Source: Marvinbryantia formatexigens DSM 14469
Lineage (GTDB): Bacteria; Bacillota; Clostridia; Lachnospirales; Lachnospiraceae
Assembly: GCF_025148285.1 (NCBI RefSeq)
Contig: NZ_CP102268.1
Span: 3,141,001 to 3,205,000, forward strand
Length of the DNA: 64,000 nucleotides
Reading direction: 5' to 3'
Shown: in pieces, positions 8,390-17,452 of the stretch
Layout of the letters: each line of letters starts with the position of its first letter
How positions within the stretch are numbered: position 1 is the stretch's first letter
Translations under genes and position numbers: made by a program
Notes under the pieces: model-generated
Seen by the model: the letters and a program-made list of their open reading frames with translations, nothing else
Database searches by the model: none
What the model was told of the DNA's origin: nothing

Positions 8390-8830
8390 ATGGAACCGAT
8401 ATACTGGCTGATTCTGTTTGCCCTGCTTCTTGTCATAGAGGTGCTTACGATGGGGCTGACGACCGTATGGTTTGCCGGCGGCGCGATTGCGGCGATGGTA
8501 GTCTGTATGCTTGGTGGGAACATATGGCTGCAGTGCGGTGTTTTTCTGGCGGTATCTTTTGCGCTGCTTGTGTTTACCAGACCGTTTGCCGTGCGGTATG
8601 TAAACCGCAAACGCGAGCGGACCAATGCGGACGGGCTGATTGGACAGAATGCATGTGTCACAGAGACCATCGACAACCTGCAGAGCACCGGAAGAGCACA
8701 GGTGCGCGGACAGGAGTGGACCGCACGCTCGGCGGATGACAGACAGATTATCAAGGCGGGCAGTACCGTACAGATCGCTGCGATTGAGGGTGTAAAACTG
8801 ATTGTGAAGGAAAAGGAGAAAACGACATGA
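8390..8830 (+). CDS. NfeD family membrane protein
   Basis: A 146-residue membrane protein with a hydrophobic N-terminal half (two to three transmembrane segments within about 5-65) and a C-terminal OB-fold-like domain (about 80-146: GLIGQNACV, STGRAQVRGQEWTA). This is the short NfeD form that partners with SPFH/stomatin proteins and is linked to membrane microdomain organisation. The last four bases overlap the start of the SPFH gene (ATGA), so the pair is translationally coupled, the classic NfeD-SPFH arrangement. A GGGAGG ribosome site precedes the ATG. Confidence 0.9.
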   Translation: MEPIYWLILFALLLVIEVLTMGLTTVWFAGGAIAAMVVCMLGGNIWLQCGVFLAVSFALLVFTRPFAVRYVNRKRERTNADGLIGQNACVTETIDNLQSTGRAQVRGQEWTARSADDRQIIKAGSTVQIAAIEGVKLIVKEKEKTT

Positions 8831-9750
8831 CTATAGGGATTATTCTGGCGCTGGTTCTGATTGTGCTTTTACTTTTAACCTCCTGCGTAAAGGTGGTACC
8901 GCAGGCATACGGCTATGTTATCGAGCGTCTGGGCGGCTACCAGACGACCTGGGGCGTTGGCGTACATTTCAAAGTGCCGCTTATCGACCGGGTAGCGCGT
9001 AAGGTGCTCTTAAAGGAACAGGTAGTAGATTTTGCTCCGCAGCCGGTTATCACAAAGGATAACGTAACCATGCGGATCGACACCATCGTGTTTTTCCAGA
9101 TTACCGACCCGAAGCTTTATGCATACGGCGTGGAAAATCCGATTATGGCGATTGAAAATCTGACGGCGACCACGCTGCGTAACATCGTCGGCGAGCTGGA
9201 GCTGGACGAAACACTCACCTCCAGAGACGTGATAAATACAAAAATGCGCGCTGCGCTGGATCTGGCGACCGACCCGTGGGGCATCAAGGTAAACCGTGTT
9301 GAGCTGAAGAGCATCATTCCGCCGGCGGCTATCCAGGAAGCGATGGAGAAGCAGATGAAGGCGGAACGTGAGCGCCGCGAGACCATTCTGGTAGCAGAGG
9401 GTGAAAAGAAATCCGCTATTCTGATTGCGGAAGGTAAAAAGCAGTCTATCATTCTGGATGCGGAAGCGGAAAAGCAGGCGGCAATCCTGCGCGCAGAGGC
9501 ACAGAAAGAAAAGATGATTCGCGAAGCGGAAGGTCAGGCGGAGGCGATTCTGAAGGTGCAGCAGGCAAATGCGGACGGTATCCGTTTCCTGAAAGAAGCG
9601 GGCGCAGATTCCAGCGTGCTGGCGCTCAAGAGCTTTGAGGCGATGACAAAGGTAGCGGACGGACAGGCGACCAAGATTATCATTCCGTCGGAAATGCAGA
9701 ATATGGCGGGCTTCGTAAAAGCCGCCGCAGAAATCGCGAAGAGCGAATAA
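8827..9750 (+). CDS. SPFH-domain (stomatin/prohibitin/QmcA-like) protein
   Basis: A 307-residue membrane-anchored scaffold protein. An N-terminal transmembrane helix (about 3-22) is followed by the SPFH core (QAYGYVIERLGGYQTTWGVG, about 28-190). A long charged coiled coil rich in AEGEK/AEAEKQA repeats (about 175-245) comes next, and then a short tail. Such proteins oligomerise into membrane rings or microdomains and often protect or present membrane-protein substrates to proteases. It is coupled to nfeD by a 4-base overlap. Exact partner proteins are not indicated here. Confidence 0.93.
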   Translation: MTIGIILALVLIVLLLLTSCVKVVPQAYGYVIERLGGYQTTWGVGVHFKVPLIDRVARKVLLKEQVVDFAPQPVITKDNVTMRIDTIVFFQITDPKLYAYGVENPIMAIENLTATTLRNIVGELELDETLTSRDVINTKMRAALDLATDPWGIKVNRVELKSIIPPAAIQEAMEKQMKAERERRETILVAEGEKKSAILIAEGKKQSIILDAEAEKQAAILRAEAQKEKMIREAEGQAEAILKVQQANADGIRFLKEAGADSSVLALKSFEAMTKVADGQATKIIIPSEMQNMAGFVKAAAEIAKSE

Positions 9751-9827
9751 AGACCGGATAGTCCGGATGGCTGTGCCGGAAACAGCGGATACGGAAAAAT
9801 TGGAAATTGAGGAGTGCAAAAAAGAAA

Positions 9828-10823
9828 ATGACAGATTTAAAGGGACGCAATTTTTTAACGCTGAAGGATTTCACACCGGAGGAGATTTCCAGTCTGCTGG
9901 AGCTTTCCGCGGAATTAAAGGAAAAGAAGAAAAAAGGCATACCGGTGGACATCCACCGGGGCAAAAATGTTGCTCTGATATTTGAAAAAACAAGTACGAG
10001 AACGCGCTGCTCCTTCGAGGTGGCGGCGCACGACCTCGGCATGGGAACCACCTATCTTGACCCGAAAAGCTCACAGATTGGAAAAAAAGAGAGCATTGAG
10101 GATACGGCGAGGGTGCTCGGAAGCATGTATGAGGGCATCGAGTACCGCGGCTTCGGGCAGGAAATCGTGGAGGAGCTGGCACGCTATGCAGGAGTGCCGG
10201 TATGGAACGGTCTGACGAACGAGTATCACCCGACACAGATGCTGGCGGATATGCTCACCATCCAGGAAAATTTCGGCAGATTAAAGGGTATCCGTCTGGT
10301 CTATCTGGGGGATGCGCGCTATAACATGGGCAATTCCTATATGATTGCCTGCGCAAAAATGGGAATGCATTTTGTAGCCTGTGCGCCGAAGAAATACTTC
10401 CCCTCGCAGGCGCTGGTGGAGGAGTGTCAGGAGTACGCAAAGGAATCCGGGGCTACCATCACGCTGACAGAGGACGTAAAAGAGGGCACAAAGGGTGCAG
10501 ACGTCATCTGTACGGACGTCTGGGTATCAATGGGCGAGCCGGACGAGGTCTGGGAGGAGCGGATCCGCGACCTTACGCCCTATAAAGTGACCAGGGAGGT
10601 TATGGAGAACGGAAATGAGCATGTTATTTTCCTGCATTGTCTGCCGTCCTTCCACGATTTGAACACCGGAATCGGCAAAGAAATGGGTGAGCGCTTTGGT
10701 CTGACAGAAATGGAAGTGACGGACGAGGTATTCCGCAGCGAACGCTCAAGGGTATTCCAGGAAGCGGAAAACAGAATGCACACGATAAAAGCAGTCATGC
10801 TGGCAACGCTTGGAGAAGCATAG
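9828..10823 (+). CDS. argF: ornithine carbamoyltransferase
   Basis: Makes citrulline from ornithine and carbamoyl phosphate, in arginine biosynthesis or, in reverse, in the arginine deiminase route. From ATG 9828 the protein has 331 residues, typical for the family. The carbamoyl-phosphate motif STRTR is present ([13 protein letters not shown]). [20 protein letters not shown] and the ornithine-side HCLPSF motif are also present. GAGGAG lies 13 bases upstream, rather far, but the longer in-frame reading starts inside that ribosome site. No other arginine genes flank it. It is followed by birA after 5 bases. The anabolic role is inferred. Confidence 0.96.
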   Translation: MTDLKGRNFLTLKDFTPEEISSLLELSAELKEKKKKGIPVDIHRGKNVALIFEKTSTRTRCSFEVAAHDLGMGTTYLDPKSSQIGKKESIEDTARVLGSMYEGIEYRGFGQEIVEELARYAGVPVWNGLTNEYHPTQMLADMLTIQENFGRLKGIRLVYLGDARYNMGNSYMIACAKMGMHFVACAPKKYFPSQALVEECQEYAKESGATITLTEDVKEGTKGADVICTDVWVSMGEPDEVWEERIRDLTPYKVTREVMENGNEHVIFLHCLPSFHDLNTGIGKEMGERFGLTEMEVTDEVFRSERSRVFQEAENRMHTIKAVMLATLGEA

Positions 10824-10828
10824 GTGCT

Positions 10829-11809
10829 ATGAAAAGTGAGATTTTAAGTGCGCTGCGCGCGCAGAAGGATTATGTGTCCGGACAGGAGCTCTGCGGACAG
10901 TTCGGCGTGACACGGGCTGCCGTCTGGAAGGAAATCCGGCAGCTTAGGGAGGAAGGCTATGAGATAGAGGCGGTACCGAATAAAGGCTACCGCCTGACGG
11001 CGGCGCCGGACACGGTCTCCGGCGCGGAGCTGAAGAGCCGGCTGGAAACGGCGTGGGCGGGACAGAATCTGGTGTATCTGGATACTGTGGATTCTACGAA
11101 CGATTACGTTAAAAAGCTGGCAGAGCAGGGAGCGCCGCACGGCACCCTGGTAGTTGCCGATTATCAGAGCGGCGGCAAGGGACGGCGCGGGAGAACGTGG
11201 ATTACGCCGCACGGGACGACGATCGCCATGAGTATTCTGGTGCGTCCGCAGATTCGTCCGGAAAAGGCGTCCATGCTGACGCTCGTAACCGGAATGGCGG
11301 CGGCGGAGGCGGTCGGTCAGATTACCGGTCTGGATGTAAAAATCAAATGGCCGAATGATCTGGTCATTCACGGGAAAAAGCTCTCCGGCACGCTCACAGA
11401 AATGAGCGCGGAAATGGAGGGCGTTCATTACGTGGTGATTGGAACCGGTATCAACGCCAACATCACGGAGTTCCCGGAGGAATTGAAGGATCTTGCATCC
11501 TCCCTGCAGCTTGAGCTGGGGCATCCGGTCGACCGCGGCGCAATCATCTGCACGTGCATGAAATATTTTGAGAATTACTATGAGAAATTTATCACGACAC
11601 AGGATATGTCGCTGCTCATTGACGAGTATCAGAGACTGCTTGCCAATATGGACCGTCAGGTGCGCGTGCTCGACCCTGCCGGAGAATATGGTGGTATAGC
11701 AATAGGCATTGATGAGCAGGGACAGCTTCTGGTGGAAAAAGAGGACGGAAGCATTACCAGGGTATACGCCGGGGAGGTTTCTGTCCGCGGCATTTATCAG
11801 TACTGCTGA
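10829..11809 (+). CDS. birA: bifunctional biotin operon repressor / biotin-protein ligase
   Basis: Attaches biotin to acceptor proteins such as acetyl-CoA or pyruvate carboxylase, and represses biotin genes. The 326 residues comprise an N-terminal winged helix (about 1-60: SGQELCGQFGVTRAAVWKEI), the ligase core with GRRGRTW and KWPNDL motifs (about 75-260), and a C-terminal SH3-like domain. The presence of the DNA-binding domain marks it as the two-function type. It starts five bases after argF stops, so the two are probably co-transcribed. Confidence 0.95.
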   Translation: MKSEILSALRAQKDYVSGQELCGQFGVTRAAVWKEIRQLREEGYEIEAVPNKGYRLTAAPDTVSGAELKSRLETAWAGQNLVYLDTVDSTNDYVKKLAEQGAPHGTLVVADYQSGGKGRRGRTWITPHGTTIAMSILVRPQIRPEKASMLTLVTGMAAAEAVGQITGLDVKIKWPNDLVIHGKKLSGTLTEMSAEMEGVHYVVIGTGINANITEFPEELKDLASSLQLELGHPVDRGAIICTCMKYFENYYEKFITTQDMSLLIDEYQRLLANMDRQVRVLDPAGEYGGIAIGIDEQGQLLVEKEDGSITRVYAGEVSVRGIYQYC

Positions 11810-11877
11810 GGTCATCTGCCGGGGCTTTAAAGCCTCCGGCCGCAGCGGGGCTGGTCTGACAAAAAGAGGAAACAGGT

Positions 11878-12207
11878 ATGTATGAAGAAAATGTAGTGCT
11901 GTGCGCGGCGAGCGCGTACAACGAAAAATATTATCTGAATGAGGATTTCGAAGCGCTTCCGGATACCGTGAAGGATGAGCTGAAAATCATGTGCGTGCTC
12001 TACACGCAGGATGTCGGCGGTATCCTCACGCTGGAATTCGATGCGGACGGAGAGCTGCAGTTCCGCACGGAAGCAGCCTCCGATGATTTTTTTTATGATG
12101 AGATTGGCAGCGTTTTAAAAATCCGCGAGCTGCAGCGGACGAAACAGGATCTCCTGGAATCGCTGGAAATGTATTACCGGGTGTTCTTTCTGGAGGAAGA
12201 TACATGA
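11878..12207 (+). CDS. uncharacterised acidic protein upstream of dusB
   Basis: A 109-residue acidic cytoplasmic protein with no recognised catalytic motif. I recall similar small proteins (annotated as DUF6145) in Lachnospiraceae, but no function is known to me. AGAGGA lies upstream of the ATG. The gene ends in an ATGA overlap with dusB, so its translation is coupled to that tRNA-modifying enzyme; a link to translation is possible but is inference from position only. Confidence 0.75.
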   Translation: MYEENVVLCAASAYNEKYYLNEDFEALPDTVKDELKIMCVLYTQDVGGILTLEFDADGELQFRTEAASDDFFYDEIGSVLKIRELQRTKQDLLESLEMYYRVFFLEEDT

Positions 12208-13205
12208 GTCTGAAAATAGGAAGCGTGGAGCTTGCAAATCCGTATATTCTTGCTCCGATGGCAGGTGTCACTGACCTGCCATTTCGTTTGCTCTGTAAGG
12301 AAATGGGCGCAGGCCTGCTCTGCACGGAAATGGTCAGCGCAAAAGCTATTTCCTTCCACAACAAAAACACAGAAAGACTGATGGAGACCGGGGATGGCGA
12401 GCACCCGGTTTCGCTGCAGCTTTTCGGAAGCGACGCGGATTTAATCTGCGAGGTGGCGCGGCAGATTGAGGAGCGTCCGTTTGATATTCTCGATTTTAAT
12501 ATGGGCTGCCCGGTCCCGAAGGTAGTAAACAACGGGGAAGGTTCTGCGCTGATGAAAAATCCCGCGCTTGCGGAGGAGATTGTCCGGAAAACGGCGGCGG
12601 CAATCAAAAAGCCGGTGACAGTGAAATTCCGAAAGGGCTTTGACGACGACCATGTGAATGCGGTGGAATTTGCAAAACGCATGGAGGCGGCAGGCGCGGC
12701 GGCGATTGCGGTGCATGGCAGAACAAGGGCGCAGTATTATGCCGGACGTGCTGACTGGGATATTATCCGGCAGGTAAAAGAGGCGGTAAAAATCCCGGTG
12801 ATTGGCAACGGGGATGTGGACGGTCCGGAGAGCGCCCGGAAAATGTTTGCGGAAACAGGCTGCGACGGCATTATGATTGGCAGGGCGGCCAGGGGAAATC
12901 CGTGGATATTTCAGGAGCTTGCAGCATATGATAAAGGAGGTTCTATCCCGGAAAGACCGCAGCCTGCAGAGGTGAAGAACATGATTCTGCGTCACGCCGC
13001 ACTGCAGATTCAGTATAAAGGAGAATACACCGGGATCCGCGAAATGCGTAAGCATGTGGCGTGGTATACTGCCGGATATCCGCACAGTGCAGCGCTTCGC
13101 AGAAGAGTAAACGAGATCGACAGCATTGCGCAGCTTGAGGCGATGCTGGAGCTCTGGGTTGCCATGCATACGACAAAAACGCCCGGTGGACATTTTTTAG
13201 GGTAA
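12204..13205 (+). CDS. dusB: tRNA-dihydrouridine synthase, DusB type
   Basis: A flavoenzyme that reduces uridine to dihydrouridine in the tRNA D-loop, 333 residues. It is a TIM barrel with the ILAPMAGVTDLPFR entry motif, the catalytic cysteine in DFNMGCPVPKV (around residue 100), and the FMN-binding VHGRTRAQ and IGRAARGNPWIF. A C-terminal helical tRNA-binding domain follows. The last 14 or so codons (from about 13161) are formed by a copy of the dispersed repeat also found at 942 and 37251. The tail AMHTTKTPGGHFLG is therefore repeat-derived and probably not ancestral. It is translationally coupled to the upstream small gene. Confidence 0.95.
   Translation: MSLKIGSVELANPYILAPMAGVTDLPFRLLCKEMGAGLLCTEMVSAKAISFHNKNTERLMETGDGEHPVSLQLFGSDADLICEVARQIEERPFDILDFNMGCPVPKVVNNGEGSALMKNPALAEEIVRKTAAAIKKPVTVKFRKGFDDDHVNAVEFAKRMEAAGAAAIAVHGRTRAQYYAGRADWDIIRQVKEAVKIPVIGNGDVDGPESARKMFAETGCDGIMIGRAARGNPWIFQELAAYDKGGSIPERPQPAEVKNMILRHAALQIQYKGEYTGIREMRKHVAWYTAGYPHSAALRRRVNEIDSIAQLEAMLELWVAMHTTKTPGGHFLG
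13161..13200 (+). repeat. dispersed hairpin repeat, copy 2, inside the dusB 3' end
   Basis: GCCATGCATACGACAAAAACG followed by CCCGGTGGACATTTTTT. It matches the 942 and 37251 copies but has two stem substitutions (ACGCCC versus GGACAT), so the hairpin is weakened. It is read in frame as the dusB C-terminus. Confidence 0.8.
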
Positions 13206-13237
13206 TGCGCAGGCAGGTAAAAAACGTTACGGCGCGC

Positions 13238-13266
13238 TTGACAGCGGCGGCATCATGAGCTATAAT
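13238..13266 (+). promoter_or_regulatory. consensus promoter of greA
   Basis: TTGACA at 13238-13243 and TATAAT at 13261-13266, 17-base spacer: a perfect sigma-A consensus, fitting a highly expressed gene. Confidence 0.85.
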
Positions 13267-13334
13267 ACTGTGAATGTTGCATCATTGGGGAAGACCAGTA
13301 TTTTAGCAGTATATAAACAGGAAGGTGTAAATCA

Positions 13335-13814
13335 ATGGAAGGAAAAAAGAACTTATTAACTTATTCGGGGTTAAAAGCATTAGAAGACGAAATGCATGAT
13401 TTAAAGGTGGTCCGCAGAAAAGAGGTCGCCGCAAAAATCAAAGAGGCAAGAGAGCAGGGCGACCTGTCAGAAAACGCGGAATATGACGCGGCGAAGGACG
13501 AGCAGCGGGACATCGAGGCGAGAATCGAGGAGATTGAAAAGATTCTCAAAAATGCCGAGGTGGTTGTGGAGGACGATGTTGACCTGAACAAAATCAATGT
13601 CGGCTGCACCGTAAAGCTTTTCGACGAAGAATATGAAGAAGAGATAGAGTACCAGATTGTCGGTTCGACGGAGGCGAACAGCCTTATGGGTAAGATTTCC
13701 AACGAATCTCCGGTGGGCAAAGCGCTTATCGGCGCCAGCATCGGACAGGAAATCGAGGTAGAGACACAGGTCGGAGTATGCAAATACCGCGTACTCGGTA
13801 TCCAGAGATCATAA
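13335..13814 (+). CDS. greA: transcription elongation factor GreA
   Basis: GreA rescues backtracked RNA polymerase by stimulating transcript cleavage. At 159 residues it is full length. The N-terminal coiled-coil hairpin (about 10-78) has the tip motif EQGDLSENAEYDAAK, with the acidic residues that enter the polymerase secondary channel. The C-terminal FKBP-like domain (about 85-159) shows SPVGKALIGA. An AGGAAGGTG ribosome site and a perfect consensus promoter upstream support it. It precedes lysS by 120 bases. Confidence 0.97.
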   Translation: MEGKKNLLTYSGLKALEDEMHDLKVVRRKEVAAKIKEAREQGDLSENAEYDAAKDEQRDIEARIEEIEKILKNAEVVVEDDVDLNKINVGCTVKLFDEEYEEEIEYQIVGSTEANSLMGKISNESPVGKALIGASIGQEIEVETQVGVCKYRVLGIQRS

Positions 13815-13937
13815 GTTTAAGAGCCTGTAGCTTTTAGAAGCTCATGGCGGCAGGCATTTGCAGTTTTCAGAAACTCATGGCTTTTAAAAGTCATGGGTTT
13901 ATAAGCTTTTAATAAGGAAAGAACAGGAGAGGTAAGC
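13815..13937 (+). other. greA-lysS intergenic region with short palindromes
   Basis: It contains AGCTTTTAGAAGCT and ATGGCTTTTAAAAGTCAT, two related palindromes around repeated CTCATGG words. No T-box specifier or antiterminator signature for lysyl-tRNA synthetase was seen. The short hairpins could attenuate or stabilise the lysS transcript. Confidence 0.35.
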
Positions 13938-15887
13938 ATGGCACAGGAGAACAATAAACAGAAAAACGTCCAGGAGGTTGATGAAAATCAGCTTCGCAAG
14001 GTGCGCCGCGAGAAGCTGGAAGAGCTGGTAGAGAGCGGCAGAAATCCTTTTGAAATCACAAAATACAGCCGTACACATCACAGCCAGGATATCAGAGAGC
14101 ATTTTGAAGAGCTGGAGGGAAAAACGGTTACTCTGGCAGGGCGTATGATGTCAAAACGTGTCATGGGAAAAGCCTCCTTCTGCAATATCCAGGATCTGAA
14201 GGGCAATATCCAGTCCTATGTGGCGCGCGACAGCATTGGCGAGGAAGAATACAAGGCGTTTAAGAAAATGGATATCGGAGATATTGTCGGCATTAAGGGT
14301 GAGGTCTTCAAGACAAAAACCGGGGAAATCTCCATCCATGCATCGGAGGTCACGCTGCTTTCGAAGAGCCTGCAGATTCTGCCGGAGAAATTCCACGGAC
14401 TTACCAATACAGACCTGCGCTACCGTCAGCGGTATGTTGATCTGATTATGAATCCGGAGGTAAAGGATACTTTTGTTAAGCGTTCCCGCATTATTTCCGC
14501 CATCCGCAGATATCTGGACGGACAGGGCTTCATGGAGGTGGAGACGCCGATGCTGGTGCAGAATGCCGGCGGAGCGGCTGCGCGTCCGTTTGAAACGCAC
14601 TTCAATGCGCTGAATGAGGACCTGAAGCTGCGCATTTCGCTGGAGCTTTACCTAAAGCGTCTGATCGTGGGCGGTCTGGAAAAGGTGTACGAGATTGGAA
14701 GAGTATTCCGCAATGAAGGCCTGGATACCAGACACAATCCGGAGTTTACGCTGATGGAGCTGTATCAGGCGTATACTGACTACAATGGTATGATGGATCT
14801 GACGGAAAACCTGTACCGCTATGTGGCGCAGGAGGTTCTCGGAACCACGAAAATTGTATATAACGGCGTGGAGATGGATCTTGGTAAGCCATTTGAGCGC
14901 ATCACAATGGTTGACGCTGTGAAGAAATATGCCGGCGTGGATTTCAACGAAATCCATACGCTGGAGGAAGCGCGGGCTGCGGCAAAGGAGCATCATGTGG
15001 AATATGAGGAGCGCCACAAAAAGGGCGATATTCTGAACCTGTTCTTCGAGGAATTTGCCGAGGAGCACATGATTCAGCCTACCTTTGTCATGGACCATCC
15101 GATTGAGATTTCGCCGCTCACGAAAAAGAAACCGGAAAATCCGGAGTACGTGGAGCGTTTTGAATTTTTCATGAACGGCTGGGAAATGGCGAATGCTTAC
15201 TCGGAGCTGAACGACCCAATCGACCAGAGAGAGCGCTTTAAGGAACAGGAAGCACAGCTTGCCCAGGGAAATGAGGAAGCGAACACCACCGATGAGGATT
15301 TCCTGAACGCACTGGAAATCGGTATGCCGCCCACAGGCGGAATCGGTTTCGGAATCGACCGCATGTGCATGTTACTTACTGATTCACAAGCAATAAGAGA
15401 TGTTTTGCTGTTTCCCACTATGAAATCGCAGGGGACGGCAAAGAATGAAGCAAATAACGCGGCACAGAGTGCAGCGGCAGCTTTGGCGGCGGAAAAGCCT
15501 GCGGAGAAGATAGATTTTTCCAATGTAAAAATCGAACCGCTTTTTGAGGAAATGGTTGATTTTGAAACCTTCAGCAAATCCGATTTCCGCGCCGTGAAGG
15601 TGAAGGACTGTGTGGCGGTGCCAAAGAGCAAAAAGCTCCTGCAGTTCACCCTGGACGACGGAACCGGCGCAGACCGCACGATTTTAAGCGGTATTCACGA
15701 GTATTACGAGCCGGAAGAGCTGGTCGGAAAGACCTGCATTGCTATCGTAAATCTGCCGCCGCGCAAGATGATGGGAATTGATTCCTGCGGAATGCTGATA
15801 TCGGCGGTTCATGAGGAAAACGAAAAAGAGGGTCTTCACCTTCTGATGGTGGATGACCGGATTCCGGCGGGTGCGAAGCTGTACTAA
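13938..15887 (+). CDS. lysS: lysyl-tRNA synthetase (class II) with C-terminal tRNA-binding domain
   Basis: Charges tRNA-Lys. The usual class II LysRS is about 490-510 residues; this one has 649. Residues 1-495 give the OB-fold anticodon domain (about 60-160) and the catalytic core, including RRYVDLI-type motif 2 context, [14 protein letters not shown] and the motif 3 region GIGFGIDRM. After an alanine-rich linker (about 500-540), residues 545-649 form an EMAP/Trbp111-like domain ([30 protein letters not shown]) of the kind usually found at the end of MetRS. The extra domain should raise tRNA affinity non-specifically. AGGAGAGG precedes the ATG. A terminator-like repeat follows at 15921. Confidence 0.95.
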   Translation: MAQENNKQKNVQEVDENQLRKVRREKLEELVESGRNPFEITKYSRTHHSQDIREHFEELEGKTVTLAGRMMSKRVMGKASFCNIQDLKGNIQSYVARDSIGEEEYKAFKKMDIGDIVGIKGEVFKTKTGEISIHASEVTLLSKSLQILPEKFHGLTNTDLRYRQRYVDLIMNPEVKDTFVKRSRIISAIRRYLDGQGFMEVETPMLVQNAGGAAARPFETHFNALNEDLKLRISLELYLKRLIVGGLEKVYEIGRVFRNEGLDTRHNPEFTLMELYQAYTDYNGMMDLTENLYRYVAQEVLGTTKIVYNGVEMDLGKPFERITMVDAVKKYAGVDFNEIHTLEEARAAAKEHHVEYEERHKKGDILNLFFEEFAEEHMIQPTFVMDHPIEISPLTKKKPENPEYVERFEFFMNGWEMANAYSELNDPIDQRERFKEQEAQLAQGNEEANTTDEDFLNALEIGMPPTGGIGFGIDRMCMLLTDSQAIRDVLLFPTMKSQGTAKNEANNAAQSAAAALAAEKPAEKIDFSNVKIEPLFEEMVDFETFSKSDFRAVKVKDCVAVPKSKKLLQFTLDDGTGADRTILSGIHEYYEPEELVGKTCIAIVNLPPRKMMGIDSCGMLISAVHEENEKEGLHLLMVDDRIPAGAKLY

Positions 15888-15920
15888 GAAAAACAGAAAA
15901 GGCAGAAAAATACAAAGAAG

Positions 15921-15958
15921 CAGTGGAATTGCAATGGGTTTGTGATTCCACTGTTTTT
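15921..15958 (+). terminator. terminator-like repeat, copy A, after lysS
   Basis: CAGTGGAAT (15921-15929) and ATTCCACTG (15945-15953) form a 9-bp stem over a 15-base loop, followed by TTTTT. A near copy with a similar loop (GTTTGTG core) is at 16725-16763. The two bracket the insert at 16.0-16.7 kb. Confidence 0.7.
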
Positions 15959-16081
15959 GTCTGTTCAGCGTGGGGCTCTGGTGAGTGAAGTTGTTCCAGG
16001 TCTGTATTTTTGAGTAAATGAGATACGGAATAATTGTTTATATCCGCCCATTTAGTATATGCCTTTCATACTATTTAACGG

Positions 16082-16123
16082 CATATCTTTTGGCAAAATA
16101 ATAAAAAATTGCCGAAAGATATG
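16082..16123 (+). promoter_or_regulatory. 15-bp inverted repeat upstream of the AbiEi-like gene
   Basis: CATATCTTTTGGCAA (16082-16096) and TTGCCGAAAGATATG (16109-16123) pair over all 15 positions with one G-T wobble. A weak TTGTTT/TATATG promoter lies at 16034-16061. AbiEi-type antitoxins repress their own promoters by binding inverted repeats, so this may be such an operator. Confidence 0.5.
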
Positions 16124-16133
16124 GGGCGGTAAA

Positions 16134-16439
16134 ATGTGGTGTGAAGATGTTGTTTGCAAATTGAATAAAGAACAAGTATATACAAGGCAACAGATATATG
16201 AAGCATTAGTTGATGAAAAACCTGAGCTAACATATAATTCTTTTAAGTGGATTATTTCAAAAATGGTTGATAATGGGATTATTTCCAGAAAGCAACGTGG
16301 AGAATATGTTTTGCAGAGTAATCCAATTTCAGAGAAACAAATTTATAAGCCATTAATGAATGTGCAACTTCAGGAGATTAGTGAAAAGATAGAAGTGAAT
16401 TACCATATATCTTTAAAAATGCTGAGAAATCATATTTGA
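16134..16439 (+). pseudogene. truncated AbiEi-like / DUF6577-like winged-helix protein
   Basis: About 101 residues from ATG 16134, which follows GGGGCGG; a longer reading from 16059 would run through the inverted repeat. The segment VYTRQQIYEAL plus SFKWIISKMVDNGIISRKQRGEYVL is a winged-helix fold of the AbiEi/DUF6577 type, the antitoxin or regulator of type IV toxin-antitoxin systems. Full-length relatives are about twice as long. A separate frame after the stop (16426-16510) encodes YVRLLRYARRRGK, which looks like the lost C-terminal end, so the gene appears broken by deletion and frameshift. Base composition is AT-richer than its neighbours. No toxin partner is present. Confidence 0.5.
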
Positions 16440-16786
16440 TAGATTATGTGAGGTTATTGCGCTATGCGAGAAGAAGAGGTAAAGCGGATGAAGTAAAAAA
16501 ATACATAACCTGCAGCCGGGTCCTCGATTGCTCCTCAGAGCAGCTGTCAGCGGCAGGGGAAAAACTTTACAAAAAAACTTACAATATACACTGTATAAAG
16601 TGCCGAAAATGAAAAAAGCACTTACGAACCAAAACAGTCAGCGGTATAATTATATTGAAGCGAAGGAGCGGGGAATGCTCCGGAGCGCTGATATAAAAAA
16701 CGCAGTGAGATGCACACAGGGAAGCAGTGGAGTCGCAACGAGTTTGTGATTCCACTGTTTTTTTGCTGCAAAAAAGGAGGAAAATT
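16440..16786 (+). other. non-coding interval with gene remnant and repeat
   Basis: The first about 70 bases carry the out-of-frame C-terminal remnant of the AbiEi-like gene. The rest shows no convincing gene. It ends in the second copy of the lysS terminator-like repeat and the AAAGGAGG ribosome site for the gene at 16787. Confidence 0.5.
16725..16763 (+). terminator. terminator-like repeat, copy B
   Basis: CAGTGGAGTC pairs with GATTCCACTG (one G-T pair), followed by seven T. Closely similar to copy A at 15921-15958, including the GTTTGTG loop core. Confidence 0.65.
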
Positions 16787-17269
16787 ATGCCACAGAACAA
16801 AAGAGAAAGTCTCATTTATACCGTGATGATGTGTTTTTTAATGGTATTTTGGATGAGCATGTACAACGTAACGCTCCATATGGGGCATTTTGGACTGGAT
16901 ACCATCAGGGAAGGCTGGATAGGATTTCCTGCCGCCTATGTTTATGCCATGCTGTTTGACTGGTTTGTGGTTTCCGGGATTGCCAAAAAGTTTGCTTTCC
17001 GTTTTCTGGTTAAGCCGGAAAGCAGTACCAGGAAAAAGATCATTGCCGTATCCTGCTGCATGGTGATTCCGATGGTATTTGTGATGTCACTGTACGGAGG
17101 ACTGGAAGCCTGCGTGAAATCCGGGGATTGGAGTGCCCTGTTTTTAATCTGGATGACCAACATTCCCAAAAATCTGGTAATGGCGCTGCCGTTTCAGCTT
17201 ATTGTTGCGGGACCGGTTATAAGGAAGCTGTTCCGCATCGCATTCCCGGAAGGGAAGATACTGGCGTGA
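16787..17269 (+). CDS. DUF2798 membrane protein
   Basis: A 160-residue protein with four predicted transmembrane helices (about 10-30, 42-62, 85-105, 125-150). It resembles the DUF2798 family: the MSMYNVTLHMG and GFPAAYVYAMLFDWFVV segments are typical, with a repeat of similar helix pairs. The start is ATG 16787, six bases after GGAGG; a longer reading would begin inside the terminator hairpin. Function is unknown. It sits ahead of an MFS transporter and may mark the end of an inserted segment. Confidence 0.75.
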   Translation: MPQNKRESLIYTVMMCFLMVFWMSMYNVTLHMGHFGLDTIREGWIGFPAAYVYAMLFDWFVVSGIAKKFAFRFLVKPESSTRKKIIAVSCCMVIPMVFVMSLYGGLEACVKSGDWSALFLIWMTNIPKNLVMALPFQLIVAGPVIRKLFRIAFPEGKILA

Positions 17270-17452
17270 TGAATCGATGCGCGGCAAATTCTGCACGAAA
17301 ATGGAAGGATTAGCTTTCCGTGGCTGAGGGATGCCGTTGCTTCATTTCCTTCTTTTCATAACCAATCGTTATTAATGATAACATATTTTCAATTAACAGT
17401 GCGGGATGAAGCTGTTATATTAATAAATTGGAAATAAAAGAAGAAGGAGGAA

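Noticed and set aside
7890-8411. 173-codon frame across the repeat block
   Set aside because: It starts inside a terminator hairpin and its repeats follow DNA structure rather than protein pattern; all three frames differ between repeat copies.
13815-13937. T-box riboswitch for lysS
   Set aside because: No conserved T-box (GGUGGNACC-like) sequence or specifier loop seen; only short palindromes.
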